Notes: generated from the sequence alone by a model not told the origin. Shown: positions 1 through 12,180, numbered from the stretch's first letter. The stretch is 64,000 nucleotides of DNA from Hysterangium stoloniferum (GCA_015178975.1 WHVD01000016.1:124001-188000), one strand, 5' to 3'. A program made the numbers and translations.

Positions 1-25
1 AAGTATTCCAGGTTTTTGTGATCTG

Positions 26-1051
26 TTACAAGGTCAATTGGAGTTCCTGAGCCTTCCAAATAGTGTTGCCACATTTTGAAAGCTGAAAAGATTGCCAGGA
101 GTTCCTTATCATGAACATCGTAGTTGAGCTCTGCTCCGGTAAAAGTCCGGGACAGAAAAGCCACAGGGTGGACTTCTCAATCGGAGTCCTGGATAGACAG
201 AATGGCTCCAAGTGCATAGTCCAAGGTGTCTGTTTCAACAATGAGCACGAAGTCCAGTTTCCAATGCAACAGAATAGGAGCTGAAGAAAAAGAATTTTTT
301 AAAAGATTGAAAGCTTTTTGACACTTATCATTAAAATTCCACAGAGTATCCTTATGTGTAAGATGGGTAAGGGGTACCATGATGTCGGAATATCTGCAGA
401 TAAACTGTCTGTAAAAATTGGCAAAGCCAAGGAAGGATTGTATATCTTTAACTTTTCAGGGTTCTGGCCAATCTTTGATGACTTGCACTTTAGCTTCATC
501 CATGCGGAGTCCCATAATGAAACCTAGATACTCCATGGAGTCCATGTCAAAAGTACATTTTTACCATTCATGAATAAACCATGTTGTCTGAGTCTCTGGA
601 GAACTTCACAGACTTGTTTGTCATGTTCTGCAGGGTCCTCGGAGTAGATAATAATGTCATCCAAGTAAACAATGACACATACATCAAGCATGTCAGAGAA
701 AATGTCGTTGATAAAATGCTGAAAAACAGATGGAGCATTGGTGAGTCCAAAGGGCATCACCAACCACTCAAAGGCCCCATAACAGGTTCTAAAAGTGGGT
801 TTCCATTCGTCGCCCGCAGTGATCCAGACCACATGATAGGCATGTTTGAGATCGATTTTGGTGTAAATCTGGGTGTTCCGCATAGCATCGAGCAGATCAG
901 ATATAAGTGGAAGTGGATACTTATCCTTTTTGATGATAGCATTGAGTCCTCTAAAATCAACACATAGTCTAAGGGATCCATCCTTTTTTCTGACAAATAG
1001 AACAGGTGCTCCAAAAGGAGATTTTGAGGGTCTGATAAAACCTATGGACAA
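26..1051 (-). pseudogene. Pol fragment: reverse transcriptase and RNase H (family A, copy 1)
   Basis: The 524-1051 part reads as an RT domain: it opens with a [14 protein letters not shown] block, continues with fingers and palm motifs ([23 protein letters not shown]) and keeps the catalytic box YLDD. The next part, 26-499, carries RNase H pieces (DALDYALGAI, ELNYDVHDKELLAIF-like) in several frames, so frameshifts have broken the connection. In a working element this enzyme would make cDNA from retrotransposon RNA inside Gag particles. Copy 2 has lost the second Asp of the YLDD box, so the RT core is better preserved here. Family assignment is secure; activity is not expected. Confidence 0.88.
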
Positions 1052-1149
1052 ATGTTCATCCAGGAAATCGTGGATTGCGGAAGGTTCCGTGGACGAGAGT
1101 GGGTAAATATGTCCTAGGGGTGGCTGGGCACCATCTTCGAGATTGATTT

Positions 1150-2097
1150 TTAAGTCGTAGTCTCTCTGTGGGGTGGAAGCCGGTCAGCTTTCCACTTGCT
1201 AAAAACATCCATGAAGTCATGATATTTCTCCGGGACACCTTCTAGGTCAGCGGCTTGCTCAGATGCGGATACCGGGGTTGAAAAACGTCCAGTTGCTTCA
1301 TCAATTTTTAAGTTGATAGTGAACACCTGGGACCCATCCATTTTTGTAGCCCTAATAAAAGCTGCAGCATTAATCAGAGAAATAGACAGAGGTACTGTGG
1401 GTTCCTGGGAAGCCATGGGTGCCATAGGGATCACAGGAGTCCTTGAGACTGCAGGTGCTGGGAAGGCCATGGGTGCCGTGGAGGCCAGGTCGGGCGCAGT
1501 TTCCTCGGCTGAGGCGGGGGTCTGGAATGTTATACTGTTAGCTATCCAGTCAATCAACGGATTGTAGCGGGTAAGCCAGTTGTGTCCTAGGACCACCAAG
1601 CAACTTCAGTCTAACTGGGTCACATAGAAAGTGACCAATTGAGATGTTCCACAAGGGAAACAGATGGATAAATCACAAGCTTGGGTGATAACCGAATTAC
1701 TTGTGCCATCGAAGAGGCAGAGGCTGATGGGATTAATTGGATAAGTTGACAACATATTTTTTTGCATGAATTTTGTATCTAAAAAACAATGAGTCGAGCC
1801 GGAATCTATAAGAGCTGAAAAAACAAGTTTCGGAATCATATAAGACATAAGTTTAATGAAAAAAGAATCAGAATGTGAAAGAGTGGATGCATTGAGACAA
1901 GTAAACTCTTGAATGCATGGAGAGGCAACGCAACCCCCAACCCACACGGAGTCCACGGGGTTGCTTACTCTTTTTTCAAGTCGGAAGCCGGTTTGTCCTT
2001 CAATGGGGTTTCTGTGGAGGCCTTGGCTGTTTGTCCCTTTGAAGAGTTTGCTTTTGCCAGTGGACATTCTGGGACTCAATGACTGGGTTTCCTGCAC
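1150..2097 (-). pseudogene. Pol N-terminal fragment: aspartic protease and linker (family A, copy 1)
   Basis: The frame contains a retropepsin-like motif (ALIDSGSTHCFLD), a conserved VVLGHNWLTRYNP block, and then a Pro/Ala-rich linker leading to the RT. One in-frame TGA near 1603 interrupts it; copy 2 reads serine there. The protease would cut Gag-Pol into mature proteins in the particle. The protease signature is clearer here than in copy 2, where the active-site Asp-Ser-Gly has been scrambled. Confidence 0.82.
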
Positions 2098-2143
2098 AAG
2101 AGACAGAGGTTATTGTCCATGCGATGCTGTCTTTCCTGTGGGG

Positions 2144-2347
2144 TCAATTTGCCATCGGGTCCGAGTTTGCCTGAGAGTCGGGTTTTCCGGTTTGCTTGCT
2201 GGACTGTTGACCCTTGTTATTGTCCTTGTTGTTGTTGTTGTTTGAAAACTTTTTATTGTTCTTCTTGTCAGATTGCGTGGAGTTCTGGTTGCTGGTTGAC
2301 GAGTTGTTGTTGTTTTTATTGGCCATGGACTTGTTTACCTTGTCCAC
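2144..2347 (-). pseudogene. Gag C-terminal Asn/Lys-rich basic tract (family A, copy 1)
   Basis: The translation is dominated by Asn, Lys, Ser and Gln runs. It matches the tract just before the zinc knuckle in the second family-A copy (41.45-41.65 kb). This is the flexible RNA-binding part of Gag. The DNA carries GTT/GTTGTT microsatellite runs that explain the poly-Asn. The rest of Gag is missing to the right of 2365. Confidence 0.7.
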
Positions 2348-2365
2348 GGAGGTCTCGTGGGAAAC

Positions 2366-2811
2366 TGTGGCTAGCTAAGTGACCAGCATCAAGCAGTGAG
2401 AGGATATGATTCTGGCTGGCAAGAGACAAAGTGTGTTATATTGGGAATTGGGGTATTACTAGTTGCTAAAGGTAATATATTTATACTCCAGTACAACATG
2501 GTCATGTGACATCAGGTGATTTTGTTGATATGAACCTAATTGGAGGTAAGCAACCAACAAGGTCACATGACTATAAGCATTCATAATCATCAAAGTTGCC
2601 AGCAAAAAAACCCTTCGCATGAGTCTCTTGTATATAAATATTTGTAATATTTCCATATTTGGAGCTTATGTAATGGCACCATATTCCATAATCTAGATAT
2701 GATAGAGCATATTCACAAATATTCTTGATGTTCTTGCATTTTTATTCTTTGAGTTATCAGGGATATAAGTCTGAAGTACAAAACATGTGAAGGGTTTTTT
2801 GAGTCACTGTA
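2366..2811. mobile_element. Tc1-like element fragment with one long terminal repeat end
   Basis: The right end at 2809 reads, in reverse complement, CAGTGACTCAAAAAACCC and abuts TA (2810-2811), as in Tc1 elements. An inverted copy of the motif lies about 200 bp inward (near 2603-2620), giving the same double-motif terminal repeat as the two other Tc1 elements in the window. The inner part carries CATGTGAC-type motifs also found upstream of the other two transposase genes. No transposase sequence remains; the left end was lost where it meets the family-A relic. Confidence 0.6.
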
Positions 2812-2821
2812 TTACAAGCAA

Positions 2822-3663
2822 TAATTTTGGCTGGCATCACCCTCTCTCCTAAGAAATGCTATATAGGATACAACTCAATCCTCCTCCTTGGGTATAAGGT
2901 ATCTTGGTTGGGTTTCTCAACCCATCAAGAAAAGGTATGGGCTATACTGGAACTAGCAACCCTGACTAAGATATGTGAGCTTCAATGTTTTCTGGGAATG
3001 GTATTGCATTTCTCAGCTTACATATATTTCTATTCATGGATCATATCCCACTTTTCTCATTACTCAAACAGGGCATGCAATGATCTTGGGAAGCAGATCA
3101 AGAATAAGCCTTCAATGATGTCAAAATAGCCTTGAGCTCAGCCCCAGTCTTAGGACACCTTGTGAACAGAATGCCCTATTGTCTCTACACAGACACTTCT
3201 GACTTCACCTTAGACTGTTGCCTCCAGCAAGTGCAGAAAATGACCTTATGAGACCTCAAGGACACTAAAATCTACTCTCAAGCAGAATCAGCATTCACAC
3301 AGTCGAAAATGGTATGTACCAAGCTTCATCACCCACTACAAAACCAAGGTACCTTGGATGGATTCCTGGGCAGAGAAATTCGAAGATACCTGAATTACAG
3401 TAGAACACATCATTGTGTACTGGAGTCACACCCTCAAGAGACCAGAATGCAATTACTCTGCTATGGAACAGGAATCATTAGCAGCCAAGGAGGGTCTAGT
3501 TCACTTCCAACCATTTCTGGGAAGGAGAGCATGTACTTCTCATTATGGACCACACCACTCTACAATGGGCCAGATCATACAAAAACACCAATTGACAACT
3601 GGCCACATGGGGGCAGTGTATGCAGCATATCCAGGTCTCAAAATACTACACCGTGCTGGATGA
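2822..3663 (+). pseudogene. Degenerate Gypsy RT C-terminus and RNase H (D-like half of mosaic element)
   Basis: The frame starts with ITLSPKKC and continues LLGYKVSWLGFSTHQEKV, closely matching the RT thumb region of element D (ITLSPSKC, LSTHKEKVEAI). RNase H pieces follow, ending in a HRAG motif just before 3663. Several stops and frameshifts break it. The left end coincides with the Tc1 TA site at 2810, so a Tc1 insertion plus a deletion removed the upstream RT and gag. Confidence 0.8.
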
Positions 3664-5209
3664 GTACATAGTAACATCAACCCCTTATCTAGATTACCAC
3701 AAATACCCAGTTCAGTAAGCTCAGCAGGAGATAACCTCCCAACAATCATGCCAGGTTTTCTCAACAAGGGAGCTGAGGAAAAACCATAGGAAGATACACT
3801 AGCAAGAAGAGCCATCTTTGGGACATAGTTGAACCAGTCAGAACCCTAGACAAGGTTCCACAAACAGAATGAGACCTACATAATTTCCCCAGAGACAATG
3901 AAGTGGATGAGTCGTCATTCACCTCCCTTGACCACAATTGCTAGTAAGCCTGGATGAGAAATACTTAAAAGAATTCTTGGAGGGATATTGAAAGGACCCC
4001 ACATTCAGGAACCATTATATCAAAGACTTGATTTCCCCAAATATTGTAGCCACCCCATTGCATTATTTTATCAGTAAAGAAGGGTTGTTATATTTTTGCG
4101 ATTCAGACTGGAAAAGTCAAATCTGTGTCCCCAATAACATGCCCACCATGATACTGAAACTAATACATGATAACCCATTTAAGGGAGCTCATGCTGCAGG
4201 CCACAGATGATTTTTGCTTGTGAAAGACCATTTCTTCTGGCCTAGAATGTTACAAGACTGTGTGGCATATGCTTGCAGTTGCAACATCTGTCAAAAAGCT
4301 AAGATGGATCATACAGCCCCACCTCTCTGCTGAAGGATTTGCACAGATCTTCATAACCAAGTGGTGGCACTGTTTGGCCTACCTTCTAGGATCATTTGTG
4401 ATAGAGACAAAAGATGGACCTGTAGGTTCTGGAGAGAAGTTTGGCAAGATATATGGAACCACCCTCACCATCTCTTCTTCTCACCACCCTCAAATTCCAC
4501 TTGTGGAATTTGCCTACAATAACTCCCTGAATGCCACTACTGGCATCTCTCTCTTCTTTGCCAATAAAGGATCCAATCCTAATCTTGCAATTCATCCCAA
4601 ACAAGATCTTCTATCTGCTCATGCTCAAGAATTTATTACTGACCTTGATGAGTTACACCAGGAACTTCGGAAAGCTATTTCTTTTGCTCAGGTACATTAC
4701 CAATGTTTGTGGATAAAAACAGAATCCTGCCTCCTAGCTTCAATATTGGAGACCATGTTTTTGTAAAAGCTCAATTCTTCCAAACTACCTGACCTTTCAA
4801 AAGAATTGCCAAGAAATTCTTAGGTACTTTCAAGATCATAGCACAAGCTGGCTCACTTTCCTGGACTCTCCAACTTCCCAATAGTATGTGAGCAGTTCAT
4901 CCAGTTTTCCATGTTTCTATGTTAGAGCCTTGTGTTCCTAACAACATCCTGGAACATACTCAACCTCTGCCTCCTGTAGTCATTATTGACAAAGAACCCA
5001 AATTTGAAGTTTCCAAGATTTTAGACTCTAAAATCAACAATCACTGACGTACTTGTAAATTGCTTTATTTAGTGAAATGGGCAGGCTACAAAGGTACTGA
5101 CAAAGAAACTTCATGGATATTGGCCATGGAACTTGGACATGCTCTGGAAATTGTCACTGACTTTCACACCACTTATCCTAGTAAACCCAGACCTTTATTG
5201 ACACTCTGA
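3664..5209 (+). pseudogene. Degenerate Gypsy integrase and chromodomain (mosaic element)
   Basis: Between 3950 and 4310 lies a linker plus an HHCC zinc-binding region (LKLIHDNPFKGAH, then CNICQKAK). Core fragments follow, and then LVEFAYNNSLNATTG and FFANKGSNPNL. Near 4880-5209 a GPY-like HPVFHVSMLEP block leads into a chromodomain (KLLYLVKWAGYKGTD) that ends in TGA at 5207. The first part resembles element D, while everything after about 4495 resembles family A, so two lineages meet inside the integrase. The first two core acidic motifs are damaged or deleted. Confidence 0.82.
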
Positions 5210-5785
5210 TTTTCCATTCCCTGTCTGTCTGTCTGGTTTCTGACCATTTCCAATCATTTCCAATACTTCCAATACTACTCTCTCTCAACAGAAGATTTTC
5301 AAGTCACACCAAAACATTTTTTCACAAGTCAATTAATTAAAAAGAAAATAAGGATACAATATCACTTCAATGTTTCCAGTACTCCAAATCCCTCCTCTGC
5401 TTCAACTCCCATCTCATTGGCAATCTCTGACCCAATTTCTGCTCCCCTCACCATTCCTGCACCTCATCATTTTCACTTTCCAGCTTTTCTCCCAACACCC
5501 ACCTCTTCTCAACCATATCTGCCAATGGATTGTTTGACTCACCCTTCTCCTTGTTGGCATACCTTTGAAAACTGCATTTATAATAATACTGACCATTACC
5601 TTCTCCGAGAAATTGTTTTGTCTCTGGAAGTTCCAATTCATCATCTGGAAACCCCTCTCTTGGATATCGTTATGGCACTCTAAGGTCTCACAGGTTTTCA
5701 TTAACTCCATTCCAATTAATACCATTGCATTGATGGCATCTCTAAGGAGTCCAATACTGGTGTCATTGTCCACATTGAGCCCTAT

Positions 5786-6568
5786 TGTTACGACCTGACA
5801 ATCCCACCAGATTCCAGGCACTAACCCGTACGCCCTCACGTGCTATACGCACCAATTGTCTGTTTATAGGATTTCCCGCCTGGACTCCGTACATCAAGAC
5901 TCATTATGTTCGACCTCACATCAGTCACTGGACTTCCCCAGACTCCGTCTCTGTCTATGTCTGTCTTTGTCCCACGCATCAGTCACTGGACTCCACTCAG
6001 AATCCCATCATCACTCTAACTGAGCCCCATTCCCATTTTAGTCAAATGACCTGTCATGATTTGGACTCCGCTCCCGCTCCATTTCCCATTATAGGATATG
6101 ATTTGTCACGATTTGGACTCCGCTCTGTTCCATCCCATTCCTAACACCAAACTTGGTGTTTACTATTCCTGTTTTATGTGTTGTTAGTTTCGTTTTCATC
6201 ATTACCAGATTTAGTATGTCATTCACTCCATGGTCTATATAAACTGGCAGATGTTGTACATACAATCCAGTCAGAAAATTAGCCCAGTAATCTAATTACA
6301 TTTTCTGCTCTAATCCCTTACTCAATTCACACCGCTCACGCTAGTCGGAGCTCACGGGCTCCGGCGCATCTATCTCTCTCACCACTCACGACTTCTTGAC
6401 TCACAACCTCCGATCACAAACCCTGCCCAGGCTCCCCGGGATTCCCGTCCGCCTGTCTGAAATTGGACAACACAATCTAGCGAGGGCACAGCCTATAAGC
6501 TGAAGCCAAGTCCTACCGGATATCCTGTGGGTTTCTCCGGAGACCCACCCTGTGTGTGTATCCTAACA
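5786..6568 (+). mobile_element. Solo LTR of family A (copy A1)
   Basis: It starts TGTTACGACC and ends TCCTAACA, flanked by the 5-bp target duplication CCTAT on both sides. Inside are a TATA box (TATATAAA, 6236-6243), the self-primer motif AGTCAGAAAAT (6269-6279), and the conserved 3' block ATAAGCTGAAGCCAAGTCCT near 6495-6515. It is the shortest of the eight LTR-A copies (783 bp) and sits inside the broken Zn2Cys6 gene. Confidence 0.93.
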
Positions 6569-6583
6569 CCTATTATTTCCACA

Positions 6584-6868
6584 GGTTTGGTTGTTTCTGT
6601 AGTGTTTGGTTGTTTCTGTAGTGTTTGGTTGTTTCTGTAGTGTTTGGTTGTTTCTGTAGTGTTTGGTTGTTTCTGTAGTGTTTGGTTGTTTCTGTAGTGT
6701 TTGGTTGTTTCTGTAGTGTTTGGTTGTTTCTGTAGTGTTTGGTTGTTTCTGTAGTGTTTGGTTGTTTCTGTAGTGTTTGGTTGTTTCTGTAGTGTTTGGT
6801 TGTTTCTGTAGTGTTTGGTTGTTTCTGTAGTGTTTGGTTGTTTCTGTAGTGTTTGGTTGTTTCTGTGA
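6584..6868. repeat. 19-bp minisatellite, about 15 units
   Basis: The unit TTTGGTTGTTTCTGTAGTG is repeated nearly perfectly. Because 19 is not a multiple of three, the minus-strand translation cycles through a 19-residue repeat. It lies inside the Zn2Cys6-gene exon, downstream of the cysteine cluster, so changes in copy number shift the downstream frame. Confidence 0.95.
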
Positions 6869-7450
6869 TTCCTGCCTTGCTGACCTTCTTAACCTTTTTG
6901 CCTTTTGGAGTCCACTTCATGGCAAGAGTGCACAGAATTTTGTTTACCATGCATGGGAAACAGGTTCTACCCCAATTTACCTTCTATCTCCAACAAGTAA
7001 TACCCTGGCTTGCACATAACTGACATGGAACTTCATGGGCAGTTTCCATACATTCCAGAGCCCTGGTCTTTTGTTTCTGTTTCAGATATTAGCTATATTC
7101 TGGAACTCTTACAAAGTGACTTACTTTTAGACTCAAAGGCCCAGCCTCTTCCTCTTCATCCACTTCATTGGCTTTCCACTGTTATTTTCTCCATTATTGA
7201 AGACATGGAACTTTACCAGTTCACTTACCTTTCTGTCCCACTTCTCTTTTAGCCTTTGCTCTTCTGCCTCAGCATCCTGCTGTTTCCGCCTCTTCCTGAA
7301 ACCTCTGATCATCCACCACCTTCTGCAACTACTCTTTCCTTTTCTCTGGTGCCTCCTTCTCCACCATAATCTGCTCATTTTTCTGCTTCTTCTGCCTCTT
7401 TCAACTCCTGCTATAAGTTTGTTACTAGGAATAGACCTAATAACCTGCAT

Positions 7451-8635
7451 GCAACAGTCAAGTCTTTATGATGGTCACTAACACAGTCATTTGTGAAACC
7501 AGTCTATAACCAAACACACTCGGAGTGAGAGGCTAGAGATCGGACCTTTGATGACATAATTGAAGATGAATACAAAAGGCTGATGTAAGCCAATGTCGTA
7601 GGATGTAGAACTTCAACAATAAGAGACACTATAGTATCGCTCTGAGTTGTACAGGTAGTCATTACTTTCCATGGATTTGGTAAGTGTGCTGACTTGGGTT
7701 TCAGGCCAAATTTCAAACTGCCATTACCATTCCTGACATTGTCATACTTTTGAAGAATACTGATGACTCCATTCAGCACAATGGAGTATCAGCACTGGTC
7801 AAGCTTTCAGAATGAGGTGGGATGTCTCTTAATGGGATTGGAATCCAGCTGACAATTGATCACAGCCAATTTCACCATATTTGACACATAGTAGGTCTAT
7901 GAAAAATGCACACACTACATTATGAAACTGTCTGTTAATCCAAAAAGACCTGGCATCATTACCACTGGCAGCATCACTATTGGCATTGGTGCAGTTACCT
8001 AGTAGTACAATTGTTATTTAGGTTGAGTATCACTGGCGGCCACCTCTGGAGTCATATTTATACTAGGCATGGTTGTAGTGTTATGTGAATGAAAAATAAA
8101 TTATTAAACATCACTAATATACAAGCACTGTTATTCACCTTTTGGCTGGAAGGCATCTTCCTTAAGGTACAGTACCTCTCTTATTCTATCCTTGGCAGTA
8201 AGGTACAGTATCTTCCTTATTCACCCTTTGGGCATAAGGTATTTCCTTATGGTGGCACAGATCCACTTAGCAGTAGGAACACTCCTTACATCATCCATGT
8301 CTATTTCCTTGGGGTAAGTGGCATTCCAGGGCTTTTCAAGGTAGTTTTAAGATCCAAAGTCCTTGCCACAAGCCAGGTCAACCTTACCAAAAATTCCCTT
8401 AAATTCTACTTAAACAATTTTCAAGTGCATTCAAGGTATATAAGGACAGAAAAATATTTCCTGATGGATAGTGGGTCCGTCAATATTGGATCTGGCAGAG
8501 AGTATTAAAAATAGTATGAGTTGGCTTATTGTAATATACAATCTACAAGTGGGTAATAGACTTGTAATAATAGTACTTGTTTGTCAATCAATGTGTCAGT
8601 TAGTGGATCACCTTCTGATATGATAGGTAGGATGC
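7451..8635. other. No recognisable gene
   Basis: Short open frames exist on both strands but none has a recognisable motif. Around 8140-8250 a loose repeat of AAGGTACAGTA and TCTTCCTTATTCACC occurs two to three times. The stretch would be the expected place for the 3' LTR of the mosaic element, but I could not define LTR ends here. Confidence 0.5.
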
Positions 8636-9053
8636 TACAGTGGCTCAAAAAACTGTCCCAATGTTTTCTCATTTTTGAACGGTTGGGTTGGCATGGATTA
8701 TTGACATAAGCAGAAAATCTGAGTAAATTATCAAGGGTACTATAGGATTATGACTTGAAGGTAAGCCTTGGTTTATGTGATGTGAATCAAAACCCATTGA
8801 ATAATAAATAAAACCAAACAGCTACTCATTGGGACAGTTTTTTGACCTATGATTATTTTACTATCTAGTACTTTGTATGCCTCCCTTTTTCCTTTATAAC
8901 TGCCCTGATCCTTCTAGGCATACTTTCTATAAGACCTTAACAGACTTCTGGTTGTATTGCATTCCACTCCTCCACCACACTCTCCCACAATTCATGTACT
9001 CCCTTGGGTGATGTGTTATATTTTTGGAGTTGGCATTTGAGATGTTCACAAAG

Positions 9054-10185
9054 TGTTACGACCAGAATTCCTGCCAGACTCTGGGCACTAACGTATATGC
9101 ACCTGCACCCTATACGCACCAATCGTCAGTTTACCAGAATTCCCACTGGACTCTGTATGTCAGACTTGTCCACGTTTGACTTCGTTACATTGTGTATCTG
9201 TAAGGGCGACTCTCTAGACCACACTGACTCGCACTATGACTGAGTTGGGGCACTAGCAGAGGGAATCCGAAGTAAGTTTTATACCTATCTATTATATACA
9301 TACAATGTACATTATTACTTACCTAGCAGAGGGAATCCGAAGAGAAAAGTCTAAGGAATCCTCGGCTAGCGAGTGACTAACTAAAGGTGCAGCTGAGTTT
9401 GAAAATGTGATAAAAACAAAGTACTCTTATCCTTGACTTATGAGACTATATTAAGGAAAGTCAGGGATGAATTTAGAAAACTTGAGATTGTCCCCTGACA
9501 GTATCAGTCACTGGAATACCCACCGGACTCTGTCCCTGTCTATGTCTGACCTCGTCCCACACATCAGTCACTGGACCCTGCTCGGAAAACCTGTCATCCC
9601 TCTAACTGAGCCCCATTCCCATTTTAGTCAAATGACCTGTCACGATTTGGACTCCGCTCCTGCTCCATTTCCTGTTATGGTTTATTATTTGTCATGATTT
9701 GGAATCCACTCCGTTCTGTCCTGTTCCTAACACCAAATTTGGTGTTTACTATTCTCATTTTATGTTTTGCTAGTTTCGTTTCATTATTACTGGATTTGGT
9801 ATGTTATTCATTCCATGGTCTATATAGTCTGGCAGATGTTGTACATACAATCCAGTCAGAAAATCAGCTTGGATTCCCCCCAGTAATCTAATACATTTTC
9901 TGCTCTAAACTCCTCCTTGAATTACACTGCTCATGCTAGTTGGAGCCCACGGGCTCTGACACATCTATCTCTTTTATTTATCTCAACTCCCTGACCTCTC
10001 AGCCCACGACCCTTGACCTATGACCCCTCAACCCATAAACCCTGCCCAGATTCCCTAGGATTCCCATCTGCCTGTCTGAAATTGGACAATACCTTCTTGT
10101 GAGGGTGCAGCCTATAAGCTGAAGCCAAGTCCTACCAGATCTCCTGTGGGTTTCTCTGGAAACCTGCTGTGTACATACCCTAACA
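9054..10185 (+). mobile_element. Solo LTR of family A (copy A2), itself interrupted
   Basis: It runs from TGTTACGACC to CCCTAACA with target duplication CAAAG (9049-9053 and 10186-10190). It lies in the 3' part of the Tc1 transposase. A 302-bp LTR-C is nested inside; without it the LTR is about 825 bp. Confidence 0.93.
9199..9500. mobile_element. Solo LTR of small family C (copy C1)
   Basis: Its ends are TGTAAGGGCG..CCCCTGACA, and GTATC is duplicated at 9194-9198 and 9501-9505. Inside, the motif CTAGCAGAGGGAATCCGAAG occurs twice about 70 bp apart. Length is 302 bp. No internal region is present in the window. Confidence 0.88.
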
Positions 10186-10226
10186 CAAAGATAGTCTATG
10201 GGGTTAAGATCAGGGGATTGGGGAGG

Positions 10227-11354
10227 TGTTAGGATACACACACAGGGCAGGTCTCCGGAGAAACCTGTGGGATATCCGGTAGGACTTGGCTTCAGCTTAT
10301 AGGCTGCACCCTCACTAGATTGTGTTGTCCAATTTCAGATGGGCGGATGGGGATCCCAGGGAGTCTGGGCAGGATTTGTGGGTCATAGGTCGTGGGTCGG
10401 AGGTCGTGGGTCGAGAGTCATGATGGTTGAGAGAGATAGATGCACCAGAGCCCGTGGGCTCCGACTAGTGTGAGCAATGTGAATCAAGCAAGGGATTAGA
10501 GTGGAAAATGTATTAGATTACTGGGGGAAATCTAAGCTAATTTTCTGACTGGATTGTATGTACAACATCTGCCAGTTTAAATAGACCATGGAGTGAATGA
10601 CATACTAAATCCGGTAATAATGAAATGAAACTAACAAAACATAAAACGGGAATAGTAAACACCAAGTTTGGTGTTAGGAATGGGACAGAATGAAGCGGAG
10701 TCTGAATCGTGACAAATCATAACCCATAATGGGAAACAGAGCGGGAGCTGTAAGGGCAACCCTAATAGTGGATATCACACTAGTAGAGGAAATCCAAAGA
10801 TATATATAAATGACTAAATACAAGATAACTATCTACTCACCTAGTAGAGGAAATCCAAAGAGAAAAGTCTAAGGAAACTCTACCAGGTGTGACACATCAG
10901 CTATACAGCACGCAGTGTATTTTCCCACACCTTAAGCGCCCTCTTACATCAGTTCAATGTACCCTATAAAGAATAAGGTGTCCTGTTATGGGGAGGTAAT
11001 AAAATGGAATAGACAATAAGGCATAATCTGGGGAATATAAAGTGTGAATGACTTGTCCCCTTACAGGAGCGGAGTCCAAATCGTGACAGGTCATTTGACT
11101 AAAATGGGAACAGGGCTCAATTAGAGTGGTGACAGGATTCTGAGCAGGGTCCGGTGACTGATGCGTGGGACGAAGACAGACATAGACAGAGACAGAGTCT
11201 GGGGAAGTCTGGTGACTGATATGTGGTTGAACATAACGAGTCTTGACATACGGAGTCTGGGCAGGAAATCCTATAAACAGACAATTGGTGCTTGTAGCGT
11301 GTGGGGGCATACAGGTTAGTGCCCAGAGTCTGGCGGGATTGTCCGGTCATAACA
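10227..11354 (-). mobile_element. Solo LTR of family A (copy A3), itself interrupted
   Basis: Read on the minus strand it begins TGTTATGACC and ends TCCTAACA. The flanks GGAGG and AGAGG are a near-perfect 5-bp duplication that restores the Tc1 motif WPPQSPDLN when the LTR is removed. A 317-bp LTR-C sits inside. Confidence 0.88.
10749..11065. mobile_element. Solo LTR of small family C (copy C2)
   Basis: It begins TGTAAGGGCAACC and ends TCCCCTTACA, with GGAGC duplicated at 10744-10748 and 11066-11070. It carries the same internal duplicated motif (CTAGTAGAGGAAATCCAAAG, twice) as copy C1. It is inserted in a different position of LTR-A than C1, so the two are independent events. Confidence 0.9.
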
Positions 11355-11601
11355 AGAGGCCAGGATAGTACTTGAATTTCCTTGTCCTCAAACCATTTTG
11401 TTGCTTGCTGAGATGTATGTTTAGGATGATTGTCCTGCTGAAAGTAACAGTTGGCCTCCTCCATTTCCAACTTTTCAAAACTTTCCACTACTTCCAGCTC
11501 CAAAATTTGACAGTATTGTTCAGCATCCATCCTCTCCTGCACTTCTATAAGCTTTCCCACCCCATTCCAACCCATACAACCCCATACCATGAGGTTATTT
11601 C

Positions 11602-12180
11602 TGTTAAGTGCCATGTTGGGAACTTATTCCGGAGCTATTGGAAAGTCACCGGGAAGTCGGAAACTATCGGATAGGGTCAGGACATCGGCTTCAGCTTATG
11701 TGCTGTGCCCCTATGCAAACGCTCAAAGTCCTTAATTTCAGAGGTGAGACTTATGATGGAAGATACGGATATTCAGAGTTCCGAAGAGTTCCGAATATCG
11801 AGTGTACAGAAAGACGGAAGAAGGAATAAGAAACTAAGTCGATATCAGATCTAAGGTAAAGTACAAATTTGTGGAAACTAATATAAGTCTTCTCATTATT
11901 GTACTACAAACTGAGACCATAATAAGATGGAAATGGAAGTATTCTTAAAATGGAAATACAATAAGACATATTGGGGACACAATATTCTGAAACGGGAATA
12001 CAATAGACAAACAAGTGAATATTTGTCAACGGACAAATTACCAAATGCGGAACAAGGGAAGAATGCAGATGATACGGTAACTATGATGTTCCATAGTCAG
12101 AGGTCAGAAGTCGGAGGTCAGAAGTCGGAAGTCGGAGATTGGAAGTCGGATATTGAAACATCCGGGAACGGGTCGTAACA
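11602..12180 (-). mobile_element. Solo LTR, family G
   Basis: It reads on the minus strand from TGTTACGACCCG to GCACTTAACA, flanked by ATTTC on both sides (11597-11601 and 12181-12185). It contains the block ATAAGCTGAAGCC that is shared with LTR-A and LTR-F. An imperfect GTCGGAAGTCGGAGGTCAGA repeat lies near its minus-strand start (12100-12165). It is inserted in the middle of the Tc1 transposase. Confidence 0.88.

Larger units (their letters stand above)
1..2365 (-). mobile_element. Ty3/Gypsy chromovirus family A, copy 1 (truncated relic)
   Basis: The stretch reads, on the minus strand from right to left, as gag nucleocapsid, protease, reverse transcriptase and RNase H. It is near-identical in order and wording to the family-A element at 39.4-42.5 kb. 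The window start cuts off the integrase end. Near 2365 the sequence stops matching the second copy, so the gag N-terminus and 5' LTR are gone and a Tc1 end follows. No LTR is attached. Confidence 0.9.
5414..7450 (-). pseudogene. Convergent Zn2Cys6-type gene of the mosaic element, broken
   Basis: I read three exons on the minus strand. A charged exon ends at 7229 (AEEQRLKEKWDRK). Intron 7179-7228 (GTAAGT..CAG) follows, then an 18-codon acidic exon 7125-7178, intron 7068-7124, and an exon from 7067 downwards with Cys spacing CX2CX6CX10CX2CX6C. A TAG at 6984-6986 lies inside the cluster. A 19-bp minisatellite (6584-6868) and then a solo LTR-A follow. Past the LTR, an open frame (5414-5785) continues with leucine-rich sequence similar in spacing to the family-A homologue. 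It ends about 200 bp from the pol stop, tail-to-tail. The predicted role is DNA-binding; the function is unknown. Confidence 0.68.

Noticed and set aside
6584-6868. CRISPR array
   Set aside because: The units are directly adjacent without unique spacers; this is a minisatellite in a eukaryotic genome. The same holds for all other arrays here.
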